Assembly: GCF_001544835.2 (NCBI RefSeq)
Contig: NZ_FCNX02000014.1
Span: 124,001-188,000, forward strand
DNA: 64,000 nucleotides
From: Caballeronia fortuita
Lineage (GTDB): Bacteria; Pseudomonadota; Gammaproteobacteria; Burkholderiales; Burkholderiaceae
Direction of reading: 5' to 3'
Shown: positions 1 through 8,750 of the stretch, piece by piece
Layout of the letters: each line of letters starts with the position of its first letter
How positions within the stretch are numbered: position 1 is the first letter of the stretch
The notes under the pieces: generated by a model
Database searches by the model: none
Seen by the model: only the letters and a program-made list of their open reading frames with translations
Told to the model about the DNA's origin: nothing
Made by a program: the position numbers and the translations under genes

Positions 1-877
1 CGCGCACCGGCGCCAGGTCCGCGCGCGTGACGATGCCGCACACGCGGCGCGTCGCGTCGAGCACCGGCAGCGCCTTCACGCGATGTCTGTCGAGGAGCGC
101 GAGCGCGGCCTGCGCGCTCGTATCGGGTGTCACGGAGACGATCGCGCGCGACATGATGTCCGCGCACGTGTATTCGGTGAAGCGGCGCGCGTAAGCCTGC
201 AACTGCGTCTCGCGCAGCAGCGCTTCGAGATCGTCCGCATCGACGTCGAGCATTTCGCTGCGGCGCGACAGCACGGCTTCGAGATCGCCGCGCGTGAACG
301 ATGTGGCGCCGGGCGGCGTGGTCGCCGGCTTCGGCGCTGCGTGCCCGTGCGGATAGCGATGCCCGGTCAGCGCGTGGAATGCGATTGCCGATAACAACAG
401 CACCGCCGACTGGAGCGCCACCGGCGCGATCACGAAGCCATAGCCGAGCGCGTGGATCGACGGCCCGCCGAGCACTGCCGTCAGCGCGACCGCGCCCGAC
501 GGCGGATGCACGCAGCGCAGCGCGAACATCGCGCAGATGGCGAGACAGACGGCGAGCGCGGCGGCATCGACGGGATCGTGCACGAACATCGCACAGGTGA
601 CGCCGACGATCGCCGAGACGATATTCCCGCCGATGATCGACCACGGCTGCGCGAGCGGACTCGCGGGCACGGCGAACAGCAACACGGCCGATGCGCCCAT
701 CGGCGCGATGAGAAACGGAGTCGCGGATGCGTCGCCGATCAGCAGATGCGCGAGCCCGCCCGTCAGCGCAATGCCGATCAGCGCGCCCAGTCCCGCGCGC
801 AGACGCTCGGTCCAGCGCAGCGTGACCGGAGCGGGGAGAAAGCCTTGCAGCCAGCGAAGCAATGCGATACGCGACAC
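1..877 (-). CDS. HPP family membrane protein with C-terminal CBS domain (3' end outside window)
   Basis: Reading the minus strand from a GTG at 877 gives a hydrophobic protein with several membrane segments. It has the HPP-family signature around residues 60-130 (FLIAPMGASAVLLFAVP, then RCVHPPSGAVALTAVLGG), followed by a soluble CBS region (YTCADIMSRAIVSVTPDTSA, later VLDATRRVCGIVTRADL). The start is fixed by an in-frame TGA two codons upstream of the GTG. The gene runs off the left edge, so the last CBS residues are missing. HPP proteins are integral inner-membrane proteins, some tied to nitrite transport; CBS domains usually sense adenylates. The substrate here is unknown. It is divergent from the gene at 1069. 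Confidence 0.8.
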   Translation of the reverse strand, partial: MSRIALLRWLQGFLPAPVTLRWTERLRAGLGALIGIALTGGLAHLLIGDASATPFLIAPMGASAVLLFAVPASPLAQPWSIIGGNIVSAIVGVTCAMFVHDPVDAAALAVCLAICAMFALRCVHPPSGAVALTAVLGGPSIHALGYGFVIAPVALQSAVLLLSAIAFHALTGHRYPHGHAAPKPATTPPGATSFTRGDLEAVLSRRSEMLDVDADDLEALLRETQLQAYARRFTEYTCADIMSRAIVSVTPDTSAQAALALLDRHRVKALPVLDATRRVCGIVTRADLAPVR

Positions 878-1068
878 TTTTCAGCGTTCCCGGAAGAGTC
901 AGTGGACGGTCACACCGGCTCGCCGGATCGATCGGCGCGAACGCAAGCGTGCGACAATCTCAAAATTGTATCGCAATATGATACAAATTGTCGCCTGTTT
1001 CGATTTGCCGCGCGATGAATGTCCTCCTGTACGATGAGCTTTCCATCGCGCGGCGCGGATACCTCGAC

Positions 1069-2928
1069 ATGACTCGTCGTTTCTTTCTCCTGGTGGCGTG
1101 CGTGTGCGCGTCGTCCGATATTGCGTTCGCATCCGACGAAGACCCGTCGACCATCGTTAGCGACGTGCACGAATTCGTCGTCGCTGCCGATGGCTCGGTG
1201 ACCGAAGACGACGTCACCGTGCTGCGCGCGAACACATCGGCGGGCGTCGACGAAATCGCGCAGCGTTACGTCTGGTACGACAAGAGCGTGACGAAGGTGG
1301 ACATCGTCGAGGCATATTCCGTCGATGCGAACGGCGCGCGCCACGATGTCTCGCCCGAGCAGATCCGCGACATTCAGGAGCCGCGTTCGGCTGGCGCGCC
1401 CACGTTTCAGGACGCGAAACTGCGCGCGGTGATTTTTCCGGCGGTGGGCATCGGCTCGACGGTGCATCTGCGCTTTCGCAAGAGCCAGTCGGCGGCGGTG
1501 ATTCCGGGGCAGTTCAACTATTACGTCGATCCGGGGCAGCGGCCCGTCCTGCAACAGACGCTCGTCTTCGATCTGCCCGCCGGCAAGCCGCTCTATGCCG
1601 ATGCGCGCGGCTACGTCGCCGCGCCGCCCGTCACGGAAAACGGGCGCACGCGTTATGCGTTCGCGTACCGGCACGATCGCTTCGCGCGCCTCGAAAGCGG
1701 CTCGGTCGGCTATGCGCAGTATGGCGACCGTCTGATGGTCACGACGTTCCCCGACTACGCGAGCTTCGCGAAAAGCTATCGCGACGCCGCCGCCGATGCC
1801 AGCGCCGCCGATCCCGCGATCCGCGCGCTCGCGCAGTCGCTCACGCGAAACGACAGCGACGATCGCGCGAAAGCGAAAACGCTCTACGACTGGGTGCGGC
1901 AGAACATTCGCTACGTCGCGATGTTCATCGGGCAGAGTCCCGCGGTGCCGCATCGGGTGGCGGACGTGCTCGCGAACCGCTACGGCGACTGCAAGGATCA
2001 CGTCGCGCTGTACGGCGCGCTGCTCGATGCCGTCGGCATCCGCAACGAGCCCGCGCTGATCGGGCTCGGCGCGGTCTACACGCTGCCGTCGGTGCCGGGT
2101 TACGGATCGGGCGCGATCAATCACATCGTCACGTGGCTGCCGGATCTGAGCGTGTTCGCGGACAGCACGGCGTCGAGCGTCGAGTTCGGCTTTCTGCCGC
2201 TTGCCGACATGGACCGCCCCGCGCTGCTCGTGCAAAGCGGCACGCTTTCGCGCACGCCCGCGACGCAGCCGCTCGCGCGCATGGCGCGTTTGCAGATCGA
2301 CGTGCCGGAGGAGGGCGAGGCGCGCTTCGCCTATCGCGTCGAGGACGCGGGATGGAGCGCGGAGATCGAGCGGATGAATCTGCGTCTCGCGAATGCGCAG
2401 CGGCGCGACCAGATCGCGACGGACCGGCTGCGCTTCACGAATCTGCGCGGCGCGGGCCTGCTGACCACGAGCGATGTCGATGCAAGCAGCGGCCCGTTCG
2501 CGACGACAATGCGCGGCACGCTCGACGACGTCGTCTGGCCGACCGGCACGACCGCGCTGCCCGCGCTATCGAGCCTGTCGGGCGGCATCGCGACGACCGC
2601 GCGCAACTGGCTCGCCGAGCGCACGCGCACGCAGCCGTATCTGTGTATCGGCGGCACCTTCGACGAAGTCTCGCAGATCACGCTTCCAAGGACGATGCGC
2701 GTCGCCGAAGTGCCCGACGATCTCGATGTGACCACTGACGTTTTCCGCTACCACGCGCGCTATCTCTTCGATGCGTCGTCGAACGTGCTGCAGATTTCGC
2801 GCACGCTCGACGCGCGTTTCGGCAAGCAGGTCTGCACGCCCGACGATTTCCGGGCGGCGCTGCCCGCGCTGAAGAAGATCGAGCGCGATACGCAGGCGCA
2901 GATCATCGTCAAGGCAGCAGGCCGATGA
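1069..2928 (+). CDS. Exported DUF3857 / transglutaminase-like protein
   Basis: The protein is 619 residues. ATG 1069 is preferred over an upstream in-frame start because it begins a clear signal peptide (MTRRFFLLVACVCASSDIAFA), so it should act in the periplasm. Residues ~30-250 resemble DUF3857. A transglutaminase/papain-like core follows, with C308 in NRYGDCKDHVALYGALLD, H352 in INHIVTW and D365 in VFADST as a plausible Cys-His-Asp triad. The rest looks like the beta-rich DUF2569/DUF3858-type tail seen in this architecture. Such proteins are widespread and largely uncharacterised; peptide cleavage or cross-linking is inferred from the fold only. It is convergent with the caspase-like gene, whose stop lies 3 bases away. 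Confidence 0.8.
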   Translation: MTRRFFLLVACVCASSDIAFASDEDPSTIVSDVHEFVVAADGSVTEDDVTVLRANTSAGVDEIAQRYVWYDKSVTKVDIVEAYSVDANGARHDVSPEQIRDIQEPRSAGAPTFQDAKLRAVIFPAVGIGSTVHLRFRKSQSAAVIPGQFNYYVDPGQRPVLQQTLVFDLPAGKPLYADARGYVAAPPVTENGRTRYAFAYRHDRFARLESGSVGYAQYGDRLMVTTFPDYASFAKSYRDAAADASAADPAIRALAQSLTRNDSDDRAKAKTLYDWVRQNIRYVAMFIGQSPAVPHRVADVLANRYGDCKDHVALYGALLDAVGIRNEPALIGLGAVYTLPSVPGYGSGAINHIVTWLPDLSVFADSTASSVEFGFLPLADMDRPALLVQSGTLSRTPATQPLARMARLQIDVPEEGEARFAYRVEDAGWSAEIERMNLRLANAQRRDQIATDRLRFTNLRGAGLLTTSDVDASSGPFATTMRGTLDDVVWPTGTTALPALSSLSGGIATTARNWLAERTRTQPYLCIGGTFDEVSQITLPRTMRVAEVPDDLDVTTDVFRYHARYLFDASSNVLQISRTLDARFGKQVCTPDDFRAALPALKKIERDTQAQIIVKAAGR

Positions 2929-2931
2929 ACC

Positions 2932-4887
2932 TCACTCCATGTCCCGCGCGACCCGAAAACCGTTCTGCGATTGCCGCACGCTCGAGCTGTACTTGAAGCG
3001 CGTCGCGGACTGCATGTAGGCCGCGCCTTCGCGCCACGAGCCGCCGCGAATCACGCGCACGCTGCACGACGGATCGTCCCAGGCGCGGCCATCGGCGGGC
3101 GCGTTCTTATACGAGCTGTGCCAGCAGTCGGCGACCCATTCCCAGACGCTGCCGTTCATGTCGTAGAGACCGTACGGGTTCGCCGCGAACGATCCGACTG
3201 GCACCGGTCCTTCGGCCTTGTACGGATCGCCGCAATCTTTGCAGTCGGCGGTGCCTTTTTTCATCTGATCGCCCCACCAGTACGTCGATTGCGTGCCGCC
3301 GCGCGCGGCGTATTCCCATTCCGCTTCGGTCGGCAAACGATACGGCTTGCCGCCGACCTTGCTCAGCCATTTCACGTACACCTGCGCGTCGTCCCAGCTC
3401 ACGTTGCGCATCGGTGCGCTGCCGGACGAGGGCGTCGCCGATTCGCCTTCGGGCGCGATCTTCGTGCACGCGCCCGCGTCGACACAGGCGTTCCATTGCT
3501 CGACGGTGACTTCGTATTTGCCGATGGCGAACGCGCGCCCGACCGACACGCGATGCGGCGGCTTCTCGGCGGGATCGTCGTTGTTGCTGCCCATCGTGAA
3601 GCTGCCGGCGGAAAGCGGAATCAGCACGGGGCACGCCGGGCAATCCTTGAGCTCGCCGCCGCTCGCGGTCTTCGCGGCCGGCTTCGTGGTGAGCGCGGCG
3701 GCGGGCGGTGCGGCGGGCGTCGCGGCGACGGGCGCGGGCGGCGGACTGGGACGCGGTTTCTCCGCTGCCGCCGTCGCCGATGCAGCCGGCGCGGCGGGCG
3801 GCTTGGGCGCGGGCGTGGCGGGCGTGGCCGTCGCTGCGGGCGGCGCGGATGCCGCTGGCTTCGCATTGCCCGCCGCGCGCAGCCGTTCGATGCGCGCCTT
3901 CGCCAGCGCGGCGAAACGGCCGTTCGGATACGCCTTCAGATACGCCTCGTAATCGCTCGGATAGGTGCTGTCCTTGATCGAGTCCCAGAACGTCAGTTCG
4001 TACTGCTCGTTGCTGTCTTTCGGAAGGATGCCGCGCGTACGCACGACGTTGGCGGATTCGGCGGAATCGATGGCGGTCGCGTCGGCTATGCGCGCATTCG
4101 TGGCTGCATCGGCGATGGCGAAGCGCGCATCGAGCGTCGACGCAATCCAGGGCCGCTGCGCGCCGTGCGATGCCATCGCAACATCGGATGCGGCGGCAGC
4201 GAACGCCGCTGGCGTCATCATCGAATGCGCACGCAGCGCGCGCAGCAACGCGGCGGTGTAGCGGCCATTGCGCGCGCCTTCGATTGCCGCATCGCCCGGC
4301 GCGGCCGCATAAGCGACGAGCGTGCGCGGCGGCAAAGCAGGCGACCGCGCGTTCGTTTTCTCGAAGGGCTCGGTGAGGCACATGTCGAGCACGACGATGT
4401 TCGCCGCACCGGGCCGCGCGCGGGTCATGCGCACGACGATCTCCCGCGCCGAGAGCGCGCCGCGCAGGAGCGTCGCGGGCCGCGTTTCTTTTGCGTCGAT
4501 CAATCCAAGCGGCACGAGCAGCGCGTCGCCGCCCGCCTGCAATCCGTGGCCTGCGAAATAGACGAGCGCCGTGTCGTTCGGACCGAGACGCGCGGTGAAC
4601 GCATCGAGCGTTTGCCGCATGCCTTGCTCGTCGAGATTGGTGCGGCGCGTGACATCGAAACCGAGCGCGCCGAGCGCGGCGCTCATGTCATCCGCATCGC
4701 GCGATGCGCTCGCGAGCGGATGATCGACATAGTCTGCATTGCCGATCACGAGCGCGTGTCGCGCGCTGACATGCGCGATCGTCGGATTGGAAAGAGGAGG
4801 CGGTGATGTCGCCGGTGCCGCGTTCGCCGCTGCGAACGTCTGGCCGATCGTCAGAAACATGCCCGCGATAAGAAGAGTTCGCCACAT
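2932..4887 (-). CDS. Exported caspase-like (peptidase C14) protein fused to a formylglycine-generating-enzyme-like domain
   Basis: The protein is 651 residues. The start at 4887 gives a signal peptide (MWRTLLIAGMFLTIGQTFAAANA); longer in-frame starts would hide it. Residues ~44-270 are a caspase/C14 fold: HALVIGNADY, H114 in VYFAGHGL and C170 in IVVLDMCLTEPF form the expected His-Cys dyad. Residues ~300-340 resemble a short helical repeat and ~345-410 are an Ala/Pro-rich linker. Residues ~415-651 are a SUMF1/FGE-sulfatase domain (FTMGSNNDD, YRLPTEAEWEYAARGG, YDMNGSVWEWVADCW, VIRGGSW, GFRVARD). This two-domain order is known among bacterial metacaspase relatives, but the targets are not. The protein is probably periplasmic or envelope-associated. 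Confidence 0.85.
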   Translation of the reverse strand: MWRTLLIAGMFLTIGQTFAAANAAPATSPPPLSNPTIAHVSARHALVIGNADYVDHPLASASRDADDMSAALGALGFDVTRRTNLDEQGMRQTLDAFTARLGPNDTALVYFAGHGLQAGGDALLVPLGLIDAKETRPATLLRGALSAREIVVRMTRARPGAANIVVLDMCLTEPFEKTNARSPALPPRTLVAYAAAPGDAAIEGARNGRYTAALLRALRAHSMMTPAAFAAAASDVAMASHGAQRPWIASTLDARFAIADAATNARIADATAIDSAESANVVRTRGILPKDSNEQYELTFWDSIKDSTYPSDYEAYLKAYPNGRFAALAKARIERLRAAGNAKPAASAPPAATATPATPAPKPPAAPAASATAAAEKPRPSPPPAPVAATPAAPPAAALTTKPAAKTASGGELKDCPACPVLIPLSAGSFTMGSNNDDPAEKPPHRVSVGRAFAIGKYEVTVEQWNACVDAGACTKIAPEGESATPSSGSAPMRNVSWDDAQVYVKWLSKVGGKPYRLPTEAEWEYAARGGTQSTYWWGDQMKKGTADCKDCGDPYKAEGPVPVGSFAANPYGLYDMNGSVWEWVADCWHSSYKNAPADGRAWDDPSCSVRVIRGGSWREGAAYMQSATRFKYSSSVRQSQNGFRVARDME

Positions 4888-5210
4888 ATTCACACCCTGT
4901 CCGTGCGGCTTTGAGTGGATGGCATCGCGTGCTGCACATGCGTGCGATGCCGAGGCTTCGGATACGGCATCAACAACGATAGCACGCGCTCGCACGCCGC
5001 TTAATCCCCTGAAAGGAGGTATCCATCATGAGGTCGAACGAGCCCCCCGCGTGGCCGTATCTTTTTTAAACGTTACGTCCTAATCTAAAAACCAGCGAAG
5101 CAGCATCACGCAATCCGCATCACGCCGCGGGCACGAGCGTTCGCACGTGCGATGAAACGAATACCCTGGCCGATCCGCGAGGCCCCTTCAACGAGAGAGG
5201 CGTGCATAAC

Positions 5211-5651
5211 ATGCTGAGAAGAACCATGCTTGGCGCGCTGGCATCCCTGGCCGCGCTGGCCGCCGATTCGTCGTTCTCCGCCGCCGCGCGTGCCCGCACG
5301 CCCGCGCCCGCGAACGCCGAGGCGTACATCATATGGCCGCCTGACGGCGCCGTGATATCGGGCGGCAAGCTCTGGGTGCGCATGGGCTTGCGCAACATGG
5401 GCATCTGTCCGAAGGGCGTCGATCTGCCGAACGTGGGGCATCATCATCTGCTGGTCGATACGGACCTGCCGCCGCTCGATCAGGAGATACCGTCCGATCG
5501 CAATCACCTGCATTACGGCGCGGGCGAAACCGATGCGCGCCTCGAACTGCCGCCGGGCAAGCACACCTTGCAGTTGCTGATGGGCGACTACAACCACGTT
5601 CCGCACGATCCGCCGGTGTATTCGAAGAAGATCACGATCACGGTGAAATAA
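5211..5651 (+). CDS. Exported DUF4399 protein, copy 1
   Basis: The protein is 146 residues. ATG 5211 lies 10 bases after GAGAGAGG (5193-5200) and starts an Ala-rich signal peptide (MLRRTMLGALASLAALA...). The mature part is a small beta-rich domain with the DUF4399 hallmarks GHHHLLVDTDLPPLDQEIPS and NHLHYGAGET, ending in ELPPGKHTLQLLMGDYNHVPH. The His-rich GHHHLL and NHLHYG segments suggest metal binding, but that is inference. The neighbouring gene 27 bases downstream encodes a close paralogue, so the pair is probably an operon produced by tandem duplication. Function is unknown. Confidence 0.85.
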   Translation: MLRRTMLGALASLAALAADSSFSAAARARTPAPANAEAYIIWPPDGAVISGGKLWVRMGLRNMGICPKGVDLPNVGHHHLLVDTDLPPLDQEIPSDRNHLHYGAGETDARLELPPGKHTLQLLMGDYNHVPHDPPVYSKKITITVK

Positions 5652-5678
5652 GCTGTGCACTTGCCGAGGGCACATGAC

Positions 5679-6137
5679 ATGAAAAGACGATCCGCTGATG
5701 CGCTCGCGCTGCCGCGTTCGCTCCTTGTCGCCGCCACGCTGGCGACGGCGTTCGCCGCGCCTCTCGCGCTCGCCGGGACGACGCCCGCGCCGGCCAACGC
5801 GTATGCGTACATCGGCTATCCGAACGACGGCCAAACGGTGCCCGCGGGCAAGCCGTTCAAGGTCTGGTTCGGCCTGCGCTTCATGGGCGTCGCGCCGCGC
5901 GGCGTGAAGTTTCCTAACACGGGACATCATCATTTGCTGATCGATGTTGACCTGCCGCCGATGGATCAGGAGATTCCGTCGGACCGCAATCATCTGCACT
6001 ACGGCGCGGGCGAAACCGAAGCGTTGATCGAACTGCCGCCGGGCAAGCACACGCTTCAGCTTCTGATGGGCGACGACAAGCATATACCGCATAACCCGCC
6101 CGTTTATTCCAGGAAGATCACGATCTACGTCAAGTGA
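5679..6137 (+). CDS. Exported DUF4399 protein, copy 2
   Basis: The protein is 152 residues. ATG 5679 follows GAGGG (5666-5670) at 8 bases and begins a signal sequence whose hydrophobic stretch is SLLVAATLATAFAAPLALAG. The mature domain keeps all the motifs of copy 1: GHHHLLIDVDLPPMDQEIPS, NHLHYGAGETEALIELPPGK and TLQLLMGDDKHIPHNPPVYS. The two proteins differ mainly in their first ~50 residues, which fits duplication and then drift of the signal region. It probably shares a transcript with copy 1. No role can be assigned from sequence; it is likely periplasmic. Confidence 0.85.
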   Translation: MKRRSADALALPRSLLVAATLATAFAAPLALAGTTPAPANAYAYIGYPNDGQTVPAGKPFKVWFGLRFMGVAPRGVKFPNTGHHHLLIDVDLPPMDQEIPSDRNHLHYGAGETEALIELPPGKHTLQLLMGDDKHIPHNPPVYSRKITIYVK

Positions 6138-6250
6138 ACGCGGGCGCCGCATGACGTGCCGAGCGGCGCCTTCCCCGTTGCATGTTCAAGGTTCGAATGC
6201 GCGCGTGAGCCGCGCAGGAATACGTTCGTTCGTCGATGAAGCGCATGTGT

Positions 6251-6266
6251 TGTCGATGAACCGACA
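6251..6266. promoter_or_regulatory. Possible activator-binding inverted repeat upstream of the peptide promoter
   Basis: TGTCG-N6-CGACA (6251-6266) lies about 120 bases upstream of the sigma-54-type promoter at 6388, where sigma-54 activators usually bind. It would be a natural site for the activator encoded at 16534. A clear second copy was not found upstream of the other two sigma-54-type promoters, so support is weak. Confidence 0.25.
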
Positions 6267-6387
6267 GTGCCACATAGATGTGTCGGAAAGAAAGCATCAC
6301 GCGTCATGAACGAGCGTCGCGCCGCATGTCGAGGAAAGCCGCACGCAGCAAGGCATCGAACGAAAAGTGCATGAAACACGAAGCGAT

Positions 6388-6403
6388 TGGCACAGCCTGT
6401 GCA
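6388..6403 (+). promoter_or_regulatory. Sigma-54 (-24/-12) promoter for leader-peptide gene 1
   Basis: TGGCAC-AGCCT-GTGCA matches the sigma-54 consensus TGGCAC-N5-TTGCA at 10 of 11 defined bases and has the required GG-N10-GC. It sits 73 bases upstream of the ATG at 6477, giving a ~60-base leader. A sigma-54 activator gene lies in the same locus (16534-17844). The rest of 6138-6476 shows no credible gene. Confidence 0.65.
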
Positions 6404-6476
6404 TTGAATGGCTTCGAGCAGACACGTTGCTCGAAGCCACCACCGAATGCGCGACGCACACCCAAGGAGAGCGGAA

Positions 6477-6776
6477 ATGAAGACGCTGACCATCAAGGAC
6501 CTTCCCGTCACCGAAGCGCTCGATAAGCGCGCGATGTCCGCTGTGCGCGGCGGCTACGCGGTCCTCTTTCCCGGCTATATCTCGATGAACGGCGCGACGC
6601 GTTCGATGCCGTTCAATCCGCAGCAGATCATCAACCAGACGCAGACGACGTTCAACCAGAACGGCAGCAACATCGCGTTCGCGGAAGCACTGAAGTCGCA
6701 ATCGACGGTCACGCCGACGCAGAACGCGAAGAACATCTCCAACGTCAATTTCGGCGTGGCGGGCGATCTCGCGTGA
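6477..6776 (+). CDS. Double-glycine leader peptide 1, predicted substrate of the C39 exporter
   Basis: The protein is 99 residues. ATG 6477 follows AAGGAGA (6464-6470) at 6 bases. Residues 1-26 form a leader ending in GG (MKTLTIKDLPVTEALDKRAM, then SAVRGG). L4, T5, D8, L9, L15, D16, A19, M20, S21, A22, G25 and G26 are identical and at the same positions in the peptide encoded at 20294-20623. Cleavage after G26 would release ~73 residues with no cysteine and many Asn and Gln (NPQQIINQTQTTFNQNGSN). The gene has its own sigma-54-type promoter and lies just upstream of the TolC/HlyD/C39-ABC genes. The role (matrix protein, signal or toxin) is not evident; the N/Q-rich core recalls aggregating biofilm proteins, which is inference. 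Confidence 0.75.
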   Translation: MKTLTIKDLPVTEALDKRAMSAVRGGYAVLFPGYISMNGATRSMPFNPQQIINQTQTTFNQNGSNIAFAEALKSQSTVTPTQNAKNISNVNFGVAGDLA

Positions 6777-7091
6777 AGCGAAAGTGATGAGGAACAAACC
6801 GCGCATCGATGCGGTAAAGCATCAACGCAGTCGGCAGTAAAAGCGGAGCACGGGGCGCTTCGCTGCAACACCGCCCTCGGCATCGGGCGTAGTGGTTCGC
6901 GCGCGGGTCGCATCCGTCGCCGGACCGCGTCACGTAACGCGCGACGTGCCGTCAGAGCACGCGCGCGCAGGTGATCTAACCCGTATGGAGTCGCGGCGCG
7001 CCGTGTGATTTACTTGAATGACCGGACGGCCGGCGCCGCGCTTCTCACCTTTGAAACTGACCGTCGGTGCGCGTTCACCGGGAGCGAGATC
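6777..7091. other. Intergenic region upstream of the exporter genes
   Basis: This stretch has no convincing gene. It should hold the promoter for the gene at 7092, but I found no good sigma-54 match and no clear -35/-10 pair. It is also where transcription of peptide gene 1 should end or read through; no strong hairpin with a T-tract is visible. Confidence 0.4.
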
Positions 7092-8504
7092 GTGCGAGCC
7101 TTGTTGCCATCGTTTGGGCTGATTGCAGCCGCGCTGCTTTCGGGCTGCATCGACGTGACGCCGCCGACCTATCAACGTCCCGACACGCCCGAAAAAACCG
7201 CCTTCACGAAAATCGATGCATCGAAGGTCGGCGCATCGGCCACGATTCAGCCCGACTGGTGGAAGCAGTTCCACGACCCGTATCTCGACTCGCTCGTCGA
7301 GAAGGCGATCAGCGGCAACTTCGACATCAAGGTGCTCGCCGCGCGCATCCAGGTGGCGGGCGCGCAGATCGGCGAGGCGCGCGCGGGCGCGTTGCCGTCG
7401 ATGGATCTCGGCGCGGGCGCGAGCTTCGAGAAGACGACCGGCCAGCAGTTCACGAAGCAGTACAACCTGGCGACGCAGGTGAGCTGGGACATCGACATAT
7501 GGGGTTCGGTGGAGAAAGGCGTGCAGGCGCAGAAGGCCGAATTCCGCGCGACCGAAGCGGACTGGCGCGCGGGCTATCTCGAACTCGTCGCGATTGTTTC
7601 GACGACCTACTTCCAGATTCTCCAGTTCGACGATCAGATCGAGCAGCAGAAGCAGACCATCGCGACGAACCAGCAGATCCTGACGATCTTCGAAGGCATG
7701 CAGAAGAACGGCCTCGTGCCGAAGACGCAGGTGCTCACGCAGCGCGCGGAACTCAATCGCCTCACGCGCGAGTTGCTCGAGTTGCGCCGCTCGCGCGATC
7801 TCGCGAACAACGCGCTGTCGACGGCGATCGGCGTGCCCGCCGGGGAATTTCGCATGCCCGACGGCAAGCTGCAAAAACGCGTGCAGGTCCCGCCGGTGCC
7901 CGAAGGCCTGCCCTCGCAACTGCTCGCGCGCCGGCCCGATCTGATCGCGGCGGAATATCGCGTGCTCGAAGCGTACGACCTCGTCGGCCAGGCGAAGCTT
8001 GCGCAACTGCCGACCATCAACCTCACGGGCCGCGCGGGCACAGCGAGCTTTCAATTGACCGACTTGCTCAAGATGTTCACGCTGAGCTTCGTGCCGAGCA
8101 TCAACATCCCGATTCTCGATCCGTCCGTGCGTGCGCACGTGAAGACGACCGAAGCGCAGACGGCGGTGGCCGAACAGCAATATCGCAGCACGGTGATGAA
8201 CGCATTCGAGGAAGTGGAGAACGCGCTCGTCAATCTCGATTCGCATACGAAGCAGCGCGTCGAATTGCAGCAGGAAGTCGATCAGTTGACTGTCGTCGCC
8301 GCGCAGATCGACGCGCAACTGAAAGAGGGCGTGATCTCGCAGCTCGAAGTGTTCGAGACCGAGCGCACGCTGCTCGCGGCGCAACTCGCGCTGCTCGCGA
8401 ACCATCAGCAGATACTTTCCGACACCGTGACGCTGTACAAGGCGCTCGGCGGCGGCTGGCCCACGGTCGATGTGCAGAGCGCGAGCAAGGACGGTTTGAA
8501 GTGA
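7092..8504 (+). CDS. Outer-membrane efflux/secretion lipoprotein (TolC/NodT-OprM family)
   Basis: The protein is 470 residues. GTG 7092 follows GGGAG (7080-7084) at 7 bases and starts a lipoprotein signal (ALLPSFGLIAAALLSGC, lipidated C19). The body shows two outer-membrane-efflux repeats: QPDWWKQFHDPYLDSLVEKA near residue 50, long helices with EQQKQTIATNQQ, then PSQLLARRPDLIAAEYRVLE and the closing AEQQYRSTVMNAFEEVENAL. The family makes a trimeric channel-tunnel. It is often annotated as drug efflux, but no RND pump is present. The adjoining HlyD and C39-ABC genes make it the exit duct of a type I exporter. Odd point: the next gene starts ~245 bases later, so a separate promoter for 8751 is possible. 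Confidence 0.88.
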   Translation: MRALLPSFGLIAAALLSGCIDVTPPTYQRPDTPEKTAFTKIDASKVGASATIQPDWWKQFHDPYLDSLVEKAISGNFDIKVLAARIQVAGAQIGEARAGALPSMDLGAGASFEKTTGQQFTKQYNLATQVSWDIDIWGSVEKGVQAQKAEFRATEADWRAGYLELVAIVSTTYFQILQFDDQIEQQKQTIATNQQILTIFEGMQKNGLVPKTQVLTQRAELNRLTRELLELRRSRDLANNALSTAIGVPAGEFRMPDGKLQKRVQVPPVPEGLPSQLLARRPDLIAAEYRVLEAYDLVGQAKLAQLPTINLTGRAGTASFQLTDLLKMFTLSFVPSINIPILDPSVRAHVKTTEAQTAVAEQQYRSTVMNAFEEVENALVNLDSHTKQRVELQQEVDQLTVVAAQIDAQLKEGVISQLEVFETERTLLAAQLALLANHQQILSDTVTLYKALGGGWPTVDVQSASKDGLK

Positions 8505-8750
8505 AGCGTTCCATGAATAATTCGCGTGCGAATCGATAATATGAATGACTAACGATCGTTTCAAATCGCTGATCGATGGCGCGATGTGCCAGTGCCGCAC
8601 GATTGACTACGACGATGCGTGACTTAAACTCTCAACAGCCGCCGGGTGCGAATGAGTTCGATAACGGCGCGGTCCAACCTGTCCATGCGCCCGACGTTGC
8701 CGGGCAACCCTCTGGCGCGTCGGCGGCAGCGGCTGGACGTACCTCGTGAC

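Noticed and set aside
2971..4806. 611-residue open frame on the plus strand opposite the caspase-like gene
   Set aside because: Arg/Gly/Ala-rich shadow typical of GC-rich DNA; no recognised motif, and the opposite strand encodes clear domains.
6930..8600. 556-residue open frame on the minus strand opposite the TolC-like gene
   Set aside because: Low-complexity Arg/Leu/His-rich shadow; the plus-strand product has lipobox and family motifs.
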